A stretch of 61,824 nucleotides of DNA. Origin: Erythrobacter sp. (GTDB taxonomy: Bacteria > Pseudomonadota > Alphaproteobacteria > Sphingomonadales > Sphingomonadaceae). The notes beneath the pieces are model-generated. The model saw only the letters and a program-made list of their open reading frames with translations. It ran no database searches and had not been told where the DNA came from. Below, piece by piece: positions 8,898 through 17,851 of the stretch (positions are counted from its first letter, which is position 1; each line of letters starts with the position of its first letter). A program made the position numbers and the translations under genes. The stretch is from NCBI GenBank assembly GCA_002695185.1, contig NZOF01000119.1, forward strand, positions 1 to 61,824. The letters run 5' to 3'.

Positions 8898-10971
8898 CGG
8901 CGGCTGCCTTCGTCGCATGGCGCTGGAGGAAGGCGACGCCTTCAGCCATTTTGCGCTCCCAGGCATCCTGCGAGGTCAGCGAGGGGAGCCGTCCCCGCTC
9001 ACGCTTGAATTCCAGCGCACGCTCGGCCAGCGCACGCGCGTCCTCATAAGTCAGCTTGTCCTTCTTGGCGTTGATCACCGCCTGGACCTGAAGGAGCGTC
9101 TTCTCATCCATCGCCTTGGCCAGCACGGCATAGGTCGCGCTGAAGGGATTGACCCGGTCGATAAGGTCGATGTCGAGGTCGGTCACGCTGAGCGCGAACT
9201 TGCGCACGCCGTCGATGAACGCGGTGTTGGCCTTGAGGTCGCCGTCGACACCCGCGCCGCTGATCGCGGCCTTCGCCTGCTGGGTCAGCGTCATCGCCGC
9301 GACTGCATGCTGGCGCACTGCTTCCTGATCCTCTTCGCTGAGTTCAGGGTACTTTTCGCGGATGATCTTGCCCATCTTGAGCTGAGTCAGTTCCTCCGGC
9401 ACGACCTCCGGATCGAACATGCCGCGCTCCAGCACCGCCTTGTCCTGCACAAAGCTGGCAATCACCTCGTTCAGGTCTTCGCGGCAGATACGCGTGGCCT
9501 CGATGCTGGTCGGCAGCTTCAGGCCCTTGATCTCAAAATGCATCTGCCCTTGGGCGTTGACCCCGACGTTGAGCTCGCCTTCCCTGTAGCCGTCCTCGCC
9601 ATAATCGAACCCTAGCTTGGGGCCGGCATCCTTGGGCGTGAAATCGAACCGCGGTGCCAGTACCTGTTCCATCAGCAGGCTCGCGGCGATCGCCTTCAGG
9701 TAGTCGTTAATTGCATCGACCACGAGCGGGTCGTCCGCCGCCGGCTCCGCGATCAGGTTGGTGAAGCGGGCGCGGGCCTTGCCCGGCGCATCGCGGGTGG
9801 CGCGGCCGATGATCTGGATGATCTCGGTTAGGCTCGAGCGATAGCCCACCGTCAGCGCATGTTCGCACCAGATCCAGTCGAAGCCTTCTTTCGCCATGCC
9901 TAGCGCGATGATCACGTCGACGAAATCGCGGTCGTCGCGCCCCTTGGGCGATTTGAGCGCCGAAACCACCCGGTCCCGCTTGGCGGTATCGTCATCGACG
10001 AGATCGTCCACCTTGATGACATTGCCCGCCGCCGTGCGGATCAGGTGGAAACCTGTCTCGGGATCGACGCCCTGCCAATCGCCGAGATGGTTCATGATGT
10101 CCTCGGCCTCGCGGTGCTTGTCCTTGAGGCTTTCCTTCGAATTGACCGAGGGAATGTGGACGATGGTCTTCACCGTCGGGTCAAGCAGCGCCGAAATCTT
10201 CTCGGTGTAGGGGCCGGTGTAGAAGCTGTAGCCGATGTCGAGCACCTTCAGGTGTTCGTACCCGTTGAGTTGCTCGTAATAGGTGTAGGTGACGGTCTCG
10301 AACTTGGTCTCGTCCTCCGGCGCCAGCACGGGAATCGCATCGCCCCGGAAATAGCTGCCGGTCATCGCCACGATGTGGGCCTTGTCACGTCCGATCAGCT
10401 GGGCGAGCTGGGCGCCGAGCCGGTTGCCGGCATCGGCGGAAACGTGATGGAACTCGTCGATGGCGACCAGGCGATTGTCGAACGCCTCGACGCCCAGTTC
10501 ATCGAAGGCAAAGCGGAAGGTTGCGTGGGTGCAGACCAGCACCTTGGCATCGCTGGCGAGGAATTCGCCGACCGCCTTCACCTTGGACTTGGCGACCTTT
10601 GGGTCATCGGCGCCGGGCGTGTTGCACAGGTTCCATTGCGGGGCGACCACCCAGTCGGCGTAGAAGCCGTACTTGCTCAGTGGCTCGCTGCCGAAGCTCG
10701 CGCCGATCGAGCGTTCGGGCACGCAGATAATCGCCTGCCGCACGCCCTGGTTCATCAGCTTATCGAGCGCCACGAACATCAGTGCGCGGCTCTTGCCCGA
10801 GGCTGGCGGCGATTTAATCAGAAGGTATTGTTCACCGCGCTTCTCATAGGCCCGCGCCTGCATGGGGCGCATGCCCAACTCGTCCGATTTCGCCGAAGCG
10901 CCGGTGTGGGCGGTCCTGAACGAAACCGCGGGAATGATCTTGTCGCCGGTCGAGGGTTGCGGGGTGGTCAT
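8890..10971 (-). CDS. DEAD/DEAH-box helicase (type III restriction-like)
   Basis: A 693-residue superfamily 2 helicase/translocase: Walker A SPPASGKSRA (~54-63), motif II DEFH in VAIDEFHHV (~171), motif III-like MTGSYF and motif VI QIIGRATRD. The fold resembles ResIII/HsdR motor subunits but has no recognisable nuclease domain of its own. The start is 3 bp after the relB-like stop, and its 3' end overlaps the GIY-YIG gene by 8 bp. The layout implies a motor subunit working with the GIY-YIG nuclease and the upstream methyltransferase. Confidence 0.85.
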   Translation of the reverse strand: MTTPQPSTGDKIIPAVSFRTAHTGASAKSDELGMRPMQARAYEKRGEQYLLIKSPPASGKSRALMFVALDKLMNQGVRQAIICVPERSIGASFGSEPLSKYGFYADWVVAPQWNLCNTPGADDPKVAKSKVKAVGEFLASDAKVLVCTHATFRFAFDELGVEAFDNRLVAIDEFHHVSADAGNRLGAQLAQLIGRDKAHIVAMTGSYFRGDAIPVLAPEDETKFETVTYTYYEQLNGYEHLKVLDIGYSFYTGPYTEKISALLDPTVKTIVHIPSVNSKESLKDKHREAEDIMNHLGDWQGVDPETGFHLIRTAAGNVIKVDDLVDDDTAKRDRVVSALKSPKGRDDRDFVDVIIALGMAKEGFDWIWCEHALTVGYRSSLTEIIQIIGRATRDAPGKARARFTNLIAEPAADDPLVVDAINDYLKAIAASLLMEQVLAPRFDFTPKDAGPKLGFDYGEDGYREGELNVGVNAQGQMHFEIKGLKLPTSIEATRICREDLNEVIASFVQDKAVLERGMFDPEVVPEELTQLKMGKIIREKYPELSEEDQEAVRQHAVAAMTLTQQAKAAISGAGVDGDLKANTAFIDGVRKFALSVTDLDIDLIDRVNPFSATYAVLAKAMDEKTLLQVQAVINAKKDKLTYEDARALAERALEFKRERGRLPSLTSQDAWERKMAEGVAFLQRHATKAAADG

Positions 10972-10974
10972 GGG

Positions 10975-11229
10975 CTATTCGGCTTTCGCATCTGTCGCAG
11001 CGGCGGCCGCCTGTTTCCGGCGGATGATTTCTTCCGCTTCGGCAAGGGCGGCCCGGGTTTCGGCATTGGGCACTTTGAGTTCCAGAGGGAATGCCTGGTC
11101 GGTCGCGATGCGATGCAGCAACAGTCGCACAGCATCGGAAACGGACAGTCCCATGGCATTCAGAGCCTCGGTGGCCCGCGCCTTCAGGTCATCGTCGACC
11201 CGGACGTGAATCATGCTGCTGCCGGCCAT
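10975..11229 (-). CDS. RelB/DinJ-family antitoxin-like protein
   Basis: About 84 residues from the ATG at 11229, preceded by AGGGG (a GTG at 11238 is an alternative). The ribbon-helix-helix N terminus MIHVRVDDDLKARATEALNA and the GLSVSDAVRLLLHRI stretch are typical of RelB/DinJ antitoxins. A short acidic/Ala-rich tail replaces the usual toxin-binding region. No RelE/YafQ-type toxin lies beside it: the next gene, 3 bp away, is the helicase. It may be a dedicated transcriptional regulator of the restriction-like cluster. Palindromes at 11245-11258 and 11322-11357 are candidate operators. Confidence 0.78.
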   Translation of the reverse strand: MAGSSMIHVRVDDDLKARATEALNAMGLSVSDAVRLLLHRIATDQAFPLELKVPNAETRAALAEAEEIIRRKQAAAAATDAKAE

Positions 11230-11244
11230 TCCAAGCACCCCTGT

Positions 11245-11357
11245 ATCTCAAATGAGATTGTGCGGCGGTGAGCTGCCGAAGTCAAGAAATCGAAAAGCAG
11301 ACCAATGTCAGAAAGCCGGGCAGTTTCTGACATACTGATCTGGCAATATCAGAAACT
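11245..11357 (-). promoter_or_regulatory. Palindromes upstream of the relB-like gene (candidate operators)
   Basis: The gap between the methyltransferase stop and the relB-like start holds a perfect 14-bp palindrome ATCTCAAATGAGAT (11245-11258), 16 bp from the ATG. It also holds a 9-bp inverted repeat AGTTTCTGA (11322-11330) / TCAGAAACT (11349-11357), with a third TCAGAAA half-site at 11308-11314. Ribbon-helix-helix antitoxins bind palindromes at their own promoters, so these could be autoregulatory sites. The larger repeat could instead act as a transcript-end hairpin for the methyltransferase. Confidence 0.5.
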
Positions 11358-11368
11358 TCTATTGCCCA

Positions 11369-14122
11369 TCACGCCGCCTTCGCGCTGGTCATCCGGGTGT
11401 AGAGTTCGAACAACTTTTCCAGGCGCTCGGTGTCGTTCTTGAAGCGGCGGCCGATGTAGATGCGCTCCAGCACCTCGTCGTTGCGCTCGTGGGCATGGCG
11501 GAGATTTTCCGGCATCTTTTCGGGATCATAGAGGTCTGCGATGGTCGCCGGGAAATGCGCCTCGCGCGCCAGCAGGATATCCTCGGCGCAGCGGGTGAGA
11601 TCGGCCTTGTTTTGCTCTGTCAGCTTGGGAACGGGAAAGGTGTTCCAACCAAGCGTGTTCGAATAGGAGAAATCGGTACGCATGCGCACGCAAACGGTGC
11701 CGATCCAGACCCAGTGAAGGCGCGATGCGATAAGCGCCATATTCCAGAGTGGCGCGTCGAAGAGTGCGAAGCACTTGTTGGTGATGATGGAGCCTCGGGG
11801 CAGCAAGCCACATGGTAAGTATTCGCGGTTTTCTGAGCTGATTGCCGCCACTGCGATTACAGTTTCATTCCCAGTTTGGCGGCGTTCATCGAACCGGTGT
11901 GGCCACTGTGCTCCGATACGCGTGGCCTGCTTTGTACTTTGCAGCCGCATCTCCTTCACGGCCGCCAGCCTTGGTCCGATCGTCTGATGACGTTCTGCCT
12001 CTCGTGCGTCAGCGTCATCAATCCAAAGGCAAAACTTCAGTCTGCCGCTGATAAACTCGTCTGAGCCGAAAATTGGACGGACAAACTTGGCTGCTTCCTG
12101 GGAAGTGAGATTCAGAGATCTGACCTCGTCCTTGGAGAGTAACAAGTTTCCGCCATCAACTGGCTTGCTACCGAAAGTCATGTCCTTGACGCCATTGAGC
12201 GGTTTGCTCGCCTTCTGGGCAATCACATTCGGGCCAAAAATCAAGTAAGGGTTGATGTTCTCGCCCTCACGGGCGGTTGCCTGATCGCCGTCGGCAATCG
12301 AGTAAATGCGGCGCACTTTGCCAGCATGTTTCGAGATGCCGACGATTACGACCGTCACCCCGGCGTTGTAGCTTGCCAGGTTAGCCCATTTGAAATTCGT
12401 GTGGGCGAAGGTAATTTCGTGACCTGTGGCGAAGATAAGAGGCCAAAGGATCGGGACTTGTTGCCCCTGGCAGACGCTGTTGGTGGAAACGAACGCGGCC
12501 GCAGCATTGGTACTGGTCCCGTAATCAGCCGCTTTCATGAACCATCCTGAGACATAGTCCAGAGATTTCCAGCTATTCGTCCGGTGGCCAAAAATTGTCT
12601 CAAGTTCGGATTTTTGAGCTGCCGATTGCCACGTTGATCCGAGATAGGGAGGGTTCCCGCAGATGTAGGTCTCGCCACCTTCGTTTTCGAAGTCGATTTC
12701 AGCCTGCTGAAGATCAGTCTTGAATAGATCGTCAGCCTGGAGCTTCACGCTAGTTCCGGTTGGGGGACACAGCTTCAGCCAGTCATATTCCAGCGCATTG
12801 CCGCATGTGATCCAGTTCTGGCTGTCCAAGGGGAGGAACTCAGCCAATGCCTCCTTCTGGCCGCGATAATTCACATCGCACTGAAATTCGGCAATGATCA
12901 GCGCGAGGCGGGCGATCTCGGCCGGGAAATCACGCAGTTCGATGCCCCGGAAGTTGGTCAGCGGGATGTCGCTGCGCCGGTCGGGCTCGCCCCGCAGTTT
13001 GTTGATCTCGGCTTCGATCTCCCGCATCTGCTTGTAGGCGATGACGAGGAAATTGCCCGATCCGCAGGCCGGGTCGAACACCCTGATCTTGGCCATGCGC
13101 TGACGCAGGTTGAGCAGCTTGCGGGAATTGTCGCCAGCCTCCGCCAGCTTCTCGCGCAGATCGCCGAGGAACAGCGGGTTCAGCACCTTCAGGATGTTCG
13201 GCACGCTGGTGTAATGCATGCCGAGCGCGCCGCGCTCCTCGTCGTCGGCCACCGCCTGGATCATGCTGCCGAAGATGTCGGGGTTGATCTTCTTCCAGTT
13301 GAGGTTGCCGATGTGCACCAGATACGACCGCGCAATCCGGCTGAACTGGGGCGTCTCGGTGCTGCCGGAAAACAGCTGGCCGTTCACATAGGGAAAGCCA
13401 TTGGCATAGCGCGGGATGTTGGCGTTCGCGCGATCGGCCAGCTTGGTATCCATCGCGCGGAAGATTTCGCTGATCACATGATGCGTGTCGGACGAATCCC
13501 GCGCGCTGATCTGCTCGACCGTCCTGGTGAACAGGCCCTCGCCGTGAAAGATGTCGGTATCCTCGGCAAAAAAGCAGAAAATCAGCCGGGCCATGAAGTG
13601 GTTCATGTCGGGCCGCCGCTCGGCGCTCGCCCACTGCGGATTGTCTTTCAAGAGCTCGACATAGAGCTTGTTGAGCCGGCTCGTCGCCCGGATGTCGAAC
13701 GTGCTCTCACGGATTTGCTTGACGGTGGTAATGCCGGCAAGGGGAAGGAACACGCCGAAGTGGTCGGGAAAATCCACGTAGGCGCAAGAGACGATCTCGC
13801 CGCTGGCGAGATCCTCGGCCTGGAACTGCTCGCCATCGGTCGCAAGAATGAACTTGGCCTTGGCCGCCGCGGTCTTCGGGCTCTCGCGCAGCGCCTTGAG
13901 GGTGTTGTCGACCGCCCCGGCATCGCAGGTGGCGATATGGATATTGCTGCGCTGAAGCACGCCGCCTGAAACGTCGGACGCATTGGAGGCACCCTGACGC
14001 AGCTTCTTGATCGTGGTCGCCTTGTTTCCGAAGGCTTCAAGGAAGGCGAACGGAAATTCCGCGCGTTCAAAAGGCTGCGCGGCCAAATCGGAAATGGCTT
14101 GTTCAATCTCTACTGCGTTCAT
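11369..14122 (-). CDS. MmeI-like class I SAM-dependent DNA adenine methyltransferase
   Basis: A 917-residue protein with the order of MmeI-type enzymes: N-terminal domain, helical linker, methyltransferase core and C-terminal target-recognition region. Motif I FDPACGSGNF lies at ~348 and motif IV GNPPYLG at ~487 (NPPY, amino-methyltransferases acting on adenine N6). In MmeI the N terminus is a nuclease with a D-x9/10-E-x-K motif. Here the matching place reads D50 ... IHI (61-63), so the nuclease appears lost. Modification without self-cleavage fits a system in which the downstream helicase and GIY-YIG protein restrict. It heads the minus-strand cluster, 139 bp upstream of the relB-like gene. 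Confidence 0.83.
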   Translation of the reverse strand: MNAVEIEQAISDLAAQPFERAEFPFAFLEAFGNKATTIKKLRQGASNASDVSGGVLQRSNIHIATCDAGAVDNTLKALRESPKTAAAKAKFILATDGEQFQAEDLASGEIVSCAYVDFPDHFGVFLPLAGITTVKQIRESTFDIRATSRLNKLYVELLKDNPQWASAERRPDMNHFMARLIFCFFAEDTDIFHGEGLFTRTVEQISARDSSDTHHVISEIFRAMDTKLADRANANIPRYANGFPYVNGQLFSGSTETPQFSRIARSYLVHIGNLNWKKINPDIFGSMIQAVADDEERGALGMHYTSVPNILKVLNPLFLGDLREKLAEAGDNSRKLLNLRQRMAKIRVFDPACGSGNFLVIAYKQMREIEAEINKLRGEPDRRSDIPLTNFRGIELRDFPAEIARLALIIAEFQCDVNYRGQKEALAEFLPLDSQNWITCGNALEYDWLKLCPPTGTSVKLQADDLFKTDLQQAEIDFENEGGETYICGNPPYLGSTWQSAAQKSELETIFGHRTNSWKSLDYVSGWFMKAADYGTSTNAAAAFVSTNSVCQGQQVPILWPLIFATGHEITFAHTNFKWANLASYNAGVTVVIVGISKHAGKVRRIYSIADGDQATAREGENINPYLIFGPNVIAQKASKPLNGVKDMTFGSKPVDGGNLLLSKDEVRSLNLTSQEAAKFVRPIFGSDEFISGRLKFCLWIDDADAREAERHQTIGPRLAAVKEMRLQSTKQATRIGAQWPHRFDERRQTGNETVIAVAAISSENREYLPCGLLPRGSIITNKCFALFDAPLWNMALIASRLHWVWIGTVCVRMRTDFSYSNTLGWNTFPVPKLTEQNKADLTRCAEDILLAREAHFPATIADLYDPEKMPENLRHAHERNDEVLERIYIGRRFKNDTERLEKLFELYTRMTSAKAA

Positions 14123-14217
14123 CTTGTGACACTACGCCGGGGGCTGGTGATGTCGCAAGTTTCGAAATGGGGAATGTCTTCCCCTGCGTCCGAGCCAAGG
14201 TCTCGGCCGACCCCTTC

Positions 14218-14320
14218 TGCGGGGGCACCCCGCAACGCCCCGTCTAAGAGTGAGAGAGGGGCAAGGATTTCCGTGACGGAGAAATGCGGGGAGAGAGGCT
14301 TCCGGCGCCCGTCATGGAGG
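14218..14320 (+). promoter_or_regulatory. Structured leader, motif 1 copy A (before DUF932 gene)
   Basis: The leader has a 7-bp hairpin (TGCGGGG/CCCCGCA, 14218-14234), then GCCCC (14237-14241) pairing with GGGGC (14258-14262) around a purine-rich loop. A long-range stem follows, GTGACGG (14273-14279) with CCGTCAT (14309-14315), enclosing GAGAGAGG (14291-14298). The 3' strand abuts the Shine-Dalgarno GGAGG (14316-14320). The same layout occurs before 15651 and 19376. The gap 14123-14327 also holds the divergent methyltransferase promoter. Confidence 0.55.
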
Positions 14321-14327
14321 TTTTCCC

Positions 14328-15521
14328 ATGAACATGCAGGTTCTCGATGCCCGCCGCGACGCAAGCGGCGGCTACAAGGTCGATGTCTCGCGCGGAGAGC
14401 GCGTGGGTCGCGTATCGTCGGAGTGGTTTTCGCGGCCCGACGATGAACGGCATCTCTCGCTGGGCGATCTGGCCCGCTCGGTCCGCGGCCGTTCCGAGCG
14501 CAGCCGGACCCGTGTTGTGGAAACGGCCCTCATTCATGTCGAGGCGAACCGCAACGATCCCGAACGCCTGTCGCTGATCCTCCCCGGCGCCGACGCGCCC
14601 GTCGCCCCGACCCACTGGAGCTTCGGCCAACTGGCGAGCCAGGTAGGGGCACCCGCTGCCTACCTGCGCCAACTTCCGGCACCACTCGCGGCAATCAACC
14701 TGCAATACGGGCTGACGTCGCATCGGGCCGAGCAGATCAAGACGCTGGAGACCGACAACGGCCGAGTGGAACTGCGCGCGGTGACGGGGCCTGATTATGG
14801 CCGGATCTACGACCATGAACTCGTCGAGGCCGTGCAGAAGATCGCCGGCAACGGTACGGGCGATACCCGATGGAAAGTCCCTGGTGTGCTCGACTGGTCC
14901 ACCGGCATCTACAATCCGCGTGTCGACATCACCCGCGATACAACCACCCTCTATGCCTCGGACCGTGACGTGTTCCTGTTCCTGGTCGATGACCTCAACC
15001 CGATCGAGGCCGGGCGACTGTCCGATGGATCGCCGGACCTCTACTTCCGGGGTTTCTACTGCTGGAACTCCGAGGTCGGCGCCAAGACGCTGGGCATGGC
15101 GAGTTTTTACCTGCGCGCGGTCTGCCAGAACCGGAACCTCTGGGGCGTCGAGGATTTCGAGGAAATCACCATCCGGCACAGCAAGTATGCCGCAAACCGG
15201 TTCGCCCATGAGGCAGCCCCGGCCCTCGAAGGCTTTGCCAACTCCTCACCCTTGCCCTTCGTCAACGGCATCAAGGCCGCCCGCGAGCGCATCGTTGCCC
15301 GCACCGATGAAGATCGCAGCGACTTCCTGCGCAAGCGCGGATTTTCGAAGGCCGAGACGGGCAAGATCATCGAAACCGTGCTTGCCGAAGAAGGTCGCCC
15401 ACCCGAATCGATCTTTGATTTCGTACAGGGCATCACCGCGCTGGCTCGCGACAAGTCCCACCAGGATGCCCGCCTCGACATGGAGGGCAAGGCCAAGAAA
15501 CTGCTCGATCGGGTCCACTGA
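14328..15521 (+). CDS. DUF932 domain-containing protein
   Basis: A 397-residue soluble protein matching the DUF932 family common on plasmids, phages and ICEs, where its function is unknown. Recognisable segments are VTGPDYGRIYDHELVEA, GSPDLYFRGFYCWNSEVG and the C-terminal GITALARDKSHQD. The ATG at 14328 follows GGAGG by 7 bp. It is the first backbone gene after the defence block and has the same type of structured leader as the ParB-like and helicase genes downstream. The family usually sits next to replication or recombination genes of mobile elements, as it does here. Confidence 0.85.
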   Translation: MNMQVLDARRDASGGYKVDVSRGERVGRVSSEWFSRPDDERHLSLGDLARSVRGRSERSRTRVVETALIHVEANRNDPERLSLILPGADAPVAPTHWSFGQLASQVGAPAAYLRQLPAPLAAINLQYGLTSHRAEQIKTLETDNGRVELRAVTGPDYGRIYDHELVEAVQKIAGNGTGDTRWKVPGVLDWSTGIYNPRVDITRDTTTLYASDRDVFLFLVDDLNPIEAGRLSDGSPDLYFRGFYCWNSEVGAKTLGMASFYLRAVCQNRNLWGVEDFEEITIRHSKYAANRFAHEAAPALEGFANSSPLPFVNGIKAARERIVARTDEDRSDFLRKRGFSKAETGKIIETVLAEEGRPPESIFDFVQGITALARDKSHQDARLDMEGKAKKLLDRVH

Positions 15522-15555
15522 TTCCGGCGGACAGGTGCCGGTTTACCTGCGTTGC

Positions 15556-15642
15556 GCTGCCCCTTCAGAGGAAGAGGGCGGCGCTTCGCTTCGTGACGGG
15601 TTGAGGCGTCGAGAGAGAGGCTCTCGGCAGCCCGTCGCGGAG
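15556..15642 (+). promoter_or_regulatory. Structured leader, motif 1 copy B (before ParB-like gene)
   Basis: GCTGCCC (15556-15562) pairs with GGGCGGC (15576-15582) around a purine-rich loop. GTGACGGG (15593-15600) pairs with CCCGTCGC (15631-15638), enclosing GAGAGAGAGG (15611-15620). GGAG (15639-15642) follows directly as Shine-Dalgarno, 8 nt before ATG 15651. Compared with copy A, the second pair of the long stem changes from U-A to U-G while remaining paired. Confidence 0.6.
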
Positions 15643-15650
15643 TAAACACC

Positions 15651-17792
15651 ATGGCAACTGCTGCCCAGAAGATCACCCTGTCGTCGTCGCGCGACATCCC
15701 CTTCAACAAGCTGGTGCTCAGCCAGTCCAACGTCCGACGCGTAAAGGCCGGAGTGTCGGTCGAGGAACTGGCCGAATCCATCGCCCGGCGCGGTCTCATC
15801 CAGTCACTGCACGTCTGGCCGGTGATGGACGCCGACGGCGTCGAAACCGGTATGTTCGAAGTGCCCGCCGGCGGGCGCCGCTACCGTGCGCTCGAACTCC
15901 TCGCCAAGCAGAAGCGCCTCGCCCGCACCACGCCGGTGCCCTGCGTCGTTGGGAATGCTGCCAGCGATATTCTCATCGATGAAGTCTCGCTGGTCGAAAA
16001 CATCGAGCGCGCACCGCTCCACCCCCTCGACCAGTTCCGCGCCTTCCAGGCCTTGCGGGACAAGGGCATGACCGAAGAAGCCATCGCTGCGGCCTTCTTC
16101 GTCGGCGTCAATGTCGTGAAGCAGCGCCTGCGCCTTGCGGCCGCCGCGCCCAGTTTGCTCGAGGTCTACGCCGAGGACGGCATGACCCTAGAGCAGCTGA
16201 TGGCCTTCACCGTCTCGGAAGACCACGCGCGCCAGGAGCAGGTCTGGGACGCGGTCCGCGACAGCTGGCAGAAGGAACCCTGGCAGATCCGGCGGATGCT
16301 CACCGAAACCACCGTCCGGGCCTCGGACAAGCGTGCGCTTTTTGTTGGGCTCGAAACCTATGAAGCGGCCGGCGGCATCGTGCTGCGCGATCTGTTCCAG
16401 TCCGATGATGGCGGCTGGTTCCAGGATGTAGGCCTGCTCGACCGGCTTGTTGCCGAAAAGCTTCGCGTCGAGGCCGACCGGATCGCCACGGAGGGATGGA
16501 AGTGGGTCGAGTCAAGCCTCAGCATCCCCTACGGCGTCACGCACGCAATGCGTGAGCTCATCGGCACGCCGCTCGACATGACCGAGGAGGAGCAAGCCAC
16601 GCGCGCCGGATTGCAGGCCGAACTCGATCGCCTGACCGACCAGTATGAAGACGCTGATGAGCTGCCCGATGAAGTCGATCAGCGGCTCGGTGAAATCGAG
16701 GCGGCCCTGGAGGCACTCGACAACCGGCCCATGCGCTATGACCCCGCCGAGATCGCCAACGCTGGCGTGTTCGTCACCATCGACTCTGACGGATCGCTGA
16801 TCGCTGATCGCGGTTATGTCCGCCCTGAAGATGAGGCACCGATCGCATCCGACCAAGATGACGACGGGACCGGTGAGACCAGGCACAGCGAACCGACACT
16901 GGCCCAGGCTATCCGGCCTGTCGTCGTCACCGTGGGCGGCCAGCCTGTCCCCGCTGAGGAAGAAGAGGAAGACGGCATCAAGCCGCTGCCCGAACGCCTG
17001 GTGACCGAGCTGACCGCCCACCGCACACTCGCGTTGCGCGATGCGGTCGCCCAGAATCCGCGGATCGCGATGACGGCATTGCTTCACAAGCTCGTCTCGG
17101 ATGCCTTCCACCACCGCTCGATGAGCGGCGTTCTCGATGCACAGGTCCGACACATCTTCTTCCCGGCCCAGGCCGAGGAACTGGGCAACAGCCTGTCGGT
17201 CAAGTCGGTCGACGAACGCAACGAGCAATGGAAAAGCCGCATCCCCGCCGATGACACCGCGCTGTGGGACTGGCTGACCGGGCTCGACGAGGAGAACCGT
17301 CTGGCGCTCCTCGCTCACTGCGTGAGCTATGGCGTCAACGCGCTTTACGAGCGGCCCAATCCCTACAGCGGTTCGGGCGTCAGCGAGTACGGTCTGCAAT
17401 TACGCTTTGACCAGGCCGACCGCCTCGCGCGGGAAACCGGCCTGGATATGGTGCAGGTCGGATGGCGACCGACCGTCGGCAACTACCTCGGCCGTGTGAC
17501 CAAGTCCCGCATCATCGAGGCCGTGCGCGAGGGCGCTGGTGAACGCGCAGCCCAGCTCATCGACCATATGAAGAAGGGCGACATGGCGAAGGAGGCCGAA
17601 CGCCTGCTCGCGGATTCTGGCTGGTTGCCGGAGCCACTGCGGCTTGCCGACCCGGATGGCATCTCCGGCGCCGATCTTGTCGATCAGGATGAGGGGGAAG
17701 CGGCGCTGCCGGCATTCCTCACCGATGACGGCGACGATGAGGAGCCCGAGGAAAGCGCGGACGAAGAACTCCCCGCCATCGCTGCCGAATGA
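15651..17792 (+). CDS. ParB/RepB/Spo0J-family partition-like protein
   Basis: A 713-residue protein. Residues ~15-130 form the ParB/Srx nuclease-like domain: NKLVLSQSNVRR, ELAESIARRGLIQSL, PAGGRRYRALELL and VSLVENIERAPLHPLDQFRAF. An HTH region follows (EEAIAAAFFVGVNVVKQRLRLA). The long C terminus is acidic (DEEPEESADEELPAI) and has no clear domain. It is far longer than chromosomal ParB (~300 aa) and no ParA lies beside it, so it is probably an ICE-type ParB-like regulator or maintenance protein rather than a classical segregation pair. Confidence 0.87.
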   Translation: MATAAQKITLSSSRDIPFNKLVLSQSNVRRVKAGVSVEELAESIARRGLIQSLHVWPVMDADGVETGMFEVPAGGRRYRALELLAKQKRLARTTPVPCVVGNAASDILIDEVSLVENIERAPLHPLDQFRAFQALRDKGMTEEAIAAAFFVGVNVVKQRLRLAAAAPSLLEVYAEDGMTLEQLMAFTVSEDHARQEQVWDAVRDSWQKEPWQIRRMLTETTVRASDKRALFVGLETYEAAGGIVLRDLFQSDDGGWFQDVGLLDRLVAEKLRVEADRIATEGWKWVESSLSIPYGVTHAMRELIGTPLDMTEEEQATRAGLQAELDRLTDQYEDADELPDEVDQRLGEIEAALEALDNRPMRYDPAEIANAGVFVTIDSDGSLIADRGYVRPEDEAPIASDQDDDGTGETRHSEPTLAQAIRPVVVTVGGQPVPAEEEEEDGIKPLPERLVTELTAHRTLALRDAVAQNPRIAMTALLHKLVSDAFHHRSMSGVLDAQVRHIFFPAQAEELGNSLSVKSVDERNEQWKSRIPADDTALWDWLTGLDEENRLALLAHCVSYGVNALYERPNPYSGSGVSEYGLQLRFDQADRLARETGLDMVQVGWRPTVGNYLGRVTKSRIIEAVREGAGERAAQLIDHMKKGDMAKEAERLLADSGWLPEPLRLADPDGISGADLVDQDEGEAALPAFLTDDGDDEEPEESADEELPAIAAE

Positions 17793-17799
17793 TCGCCAT

Positions 17800-17830
17800 G
17801 CGCGGAGGGTGGAAAGTCTGCCCTCCGCGC
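17800..17830 (+). promoter_or_regulatory. Perfect 10-bp hairpin before the small gene at 17852
   Basis: GCGCGGAGGG (17800-17809) pairs fully with CCCTCCGCGC (17821-17830) around an 11-nt loop. It lies 7 bp after the ParB-like stop and ends 21 bp before the next ATG. No T run follows, so it is more likely an mRNA processing, stability or translation-control hairpin than a strong terminator. Confidence 0.5.
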
Positions 17831-17851
17831 CCCTCTCGAAGGGAATGCGCC

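Noticed and set aside
10975..11229. Complete RelBE toxin-antitoxin pair
   Set aside because: Only the antitoxin-like gene is present; both neighbours are a helicase and a methyltransferase, and no small RelE/YafQ-like frame lies in the gap.
10045..11271. 408-codon open frame antisense to the DEAD/DEAH helicase
   Set aside because: The minus strand carries intact helicase motifs; the plus-strand frame has none.
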